Assembly: GCA_020633655.1 (NCBI GenBank)
Contig: JACKDF010000003.1
Location: 248,001-312,000, forward strand
DNA length: 64,000 nt
Reading direction: 5' to 3'
From: Deferribacteres bacterium
Lineage (GTDB): Bacteria > Zhuqueibacterota > Zhuqueibacteria > Zhuqueibacterales > Geothermadaptataceae
How positions within the stretch are numbered: position 1 is the stretch's first letter; each line of letters begins with the position of its first letter. The notes beneath the pieces are model-generated. The model was not told the origin of the DNA. It saw nothing but the letters and a program-made list of their open reading frames with translations, and ran no database searches. Below, one piece after another: positions 63,052 to 64,000 of the stretch. Both the position numbers and the translations under genes were made by a program.

Positions 63052-64000
63052 TCATTTTGTGGCTACAAGTTCAAATCGTTTCTCAAGCAAGTCCACGGAA
63101 TTCCCCCCGACATACACTTTGAAAAATCCGGGTTCAACAACGTTTTTCATAGCAATATTATAAAACTGTAAGTCTTCAGCAGAAATCTTAAAACTTACCC
63201 TTTTCATTTCACCGGCACGCAAATGAATACGCTTGAAATTACGCAATTGCTTAACCGGGCGTGTTACGCTGCCCACTTCATCCTGGATATAAAGCTGTAC
63301 CACTTCATCACCATCCACTTTTCCAGTATTGTGCACTTCAACAGAAACATCGAGGGTATCTGTTTTCACCATTTGATTTTTATTCAAGTTAAGATTCTTA
63401 TACGCAAAAGTCGTGTAGCTCAGTCCATACCCAAAGGGATAAAGTGGTGTCCAATCGATATCGATGTATTTTGACGTCCATACGATATCCTTATCTGGAG
63501 GACGGCCAGTGTTTTTATGGTTATAATAAATGGGGATTTGCCCAACACTGCGCGGGAAAGTAACAGGTAGTTTACCTCCAGGATTATAATGACCGACCAG
63601 AACATCAGCCACGGCGTGTCCCATTTGGCTGCCCAAAAACCATGTTTCTAAAATTGCTGGAACATTTTGATCGAGCCAGTTTATGGATAGAGGCCGCCCA
63701 TTCATTAATACTACCACGAGTGGTTTGCCTGTTTTGTGTATTTCCTGGGCTAAATCCTGCTGTACACCGGGCAAATCCAATGTCGAGCGATTCGACGCTT
63801 CACCACTCATCGCCCCCGATTCACCCAGCACAAGAATAACCGCCTCGGATTGCTGTGCGATTTCAACGGCTTTGGCAAATCGGGTTTTGTCCTGCGATTG
63901 AGGTGTTGTGTATCCCTCTGCAAATTTAATTGCGCAACCCGGCAAAGCATCACGAATACCCTGCAAAACGGTTATAGCTTCTTCACTACGTCCAGCACCA
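63052..64000 (-). CDS. GH3 beta-glucosidase, N-terminus beyond window
   Basis: The frame is open from the window end at 64000 to the stop at 63052; 316 codons are present and the N-terminal barrel with the nucleophile is missing. The visible part is the GH3 C-terminal domain (about the first 190 residues: AVILVLGESGAMSGEASNRS with the likely acid/base Glu, LPGVQQDLAQEI, NPGGKLPVTFPRSVGQIP, PFGYGLSYTTF) followed by the fibronectin-III-like domain (VHNTGKVDGDEVVQLYIQD). This is the BglX layout. It would cleave beta-glucosides released by the neighbouring endo-enzyme. It begins the minus-strand carbohydrate transcript within this window. Confidence 0.95.
   Translation of the reverse strand, partial: GAGRSEEAITVLQGIRDALPGCAIKFAEGYTTPQSQDKTRFAKAVEIAQQSEAVILVLGESGAMSGEASNRSTLDLPGVQQDLAQEIHKTGKPLVVVLMNGRPLSINWLDQNVPAILETWFLGSQMGHAVADVLVGHYNPGGKLPVTFPRSVGQIPIYYNHKNTGRPPDKDIVWTSKYIDIDWTPLYPFGYGLSYTTFAYKNLNLNKNQMVKTDTLDVSVEVHNTGKVDGDEVVQLYIQDEVGSVTRPVKQLRNFKRIHLRAGEMKRVSFKISAEDLQFYNIAMKNVVEPGFFKVYVGGNSVDLLEKRFELVATK

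Noticed and set aside
1..64000. tRNA, rRNA, riboswitch or transposase genes
   Set aside because: I saw no cloverleaf, rRNA core, riboswitch consensus or DDE transposase pattern by reading; a covariance-model scan would be decisive.

Overview
The window is about 60% A+T. It looks like a Gram-negative chromosome segment from the FCB side of the bacterial tree. Several secreted proteins end in a FlgD-like immunoglobulin fold that starts with a YPNPF motif and closes with a GVYxxR/LYLR-type strand. That sorting/anchoring tail is common in Calditrichota, KSB1-like lineages, Ignavibacteria and relatives. The two-component-regulator-type propeller, the DUF4159 proteins, the MoxR/DUF58/VWA operon and the many TPR proteins fit the same group. 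No rRNA, tRNA, CRISPR array or recognisable transposase was seen, so a species cannot be named.

Layout. Positions 1-10.2 kb (minus strand) hold a cut-off Yip1-type membrane protein, dnaE, a CpoB/YbgF-like TPR protein with an acidic repeat, recN, a secreted propeller protein and a small HemJ/CopD-like membrane protein. Positions 10.3-25.2 kb (minus) are one long, tightly packed operon: a peptidase-MA/TPR protein, two DUF4159 proteins, MoxR ATPase, DUF58, BatA-like VWA, a giant DUF4175-like coiled-coil membrane protein, a second VWA protein and a C13/caspase-like protein. Positions 25.3-27.4 kb (minus) are an ECF sigma factor, its zinc-type anti-sigma factor and a lipoprotein. Positions 27.6-32.1 kb (plus) are an unknown protein and two tandem acyl-CoA synthetases, convergent with moaC.

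The most unusual region is 32.9-48.3 kb (plus). It encodes a self-contained Ser/Thr phosphorylation system: an active-looking PASTA-less kinase with periplasmic PEGA domains, a double-FHA protein fused to a membrane-anchored eight-motif beta-propeller, a PP2C phosphatase with a membrane anchor and PEGA-like tail, three paralogous TPR proteins that appear to span the inner membrane, and a TPR-pseudokinase that lacks the catalytic Asp. Writer, reader, eraser, scaffolds and pseudokinase are all present, and nearly all carry an extracytoplasmic domain. I propose it is an envelope-sensing phospho-signalling module.

Positions 48.6-52.7 kb hold a divergent DAHP synthase, an orphan asparagine-synthetase-like protein, a ferritin-like protein, a single-domain response regulator and a HEAT-like secreted protein. 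Positions 53-64 kb (minus) are a carbohydrate-degradation cluster: a GH15/GH63-like toroid enzyme, an SGNH hydrolase, a GH144-type endo-beta-1,2-glucanase candidate, a UgpC/MalK-type ABC ATPase, another toroid glycosidase-like protein and a GH3 beta-glucosidase cut by the window end. A 113-bp palindromic, MITE-like element lies between the SGNH and GH144 genes.
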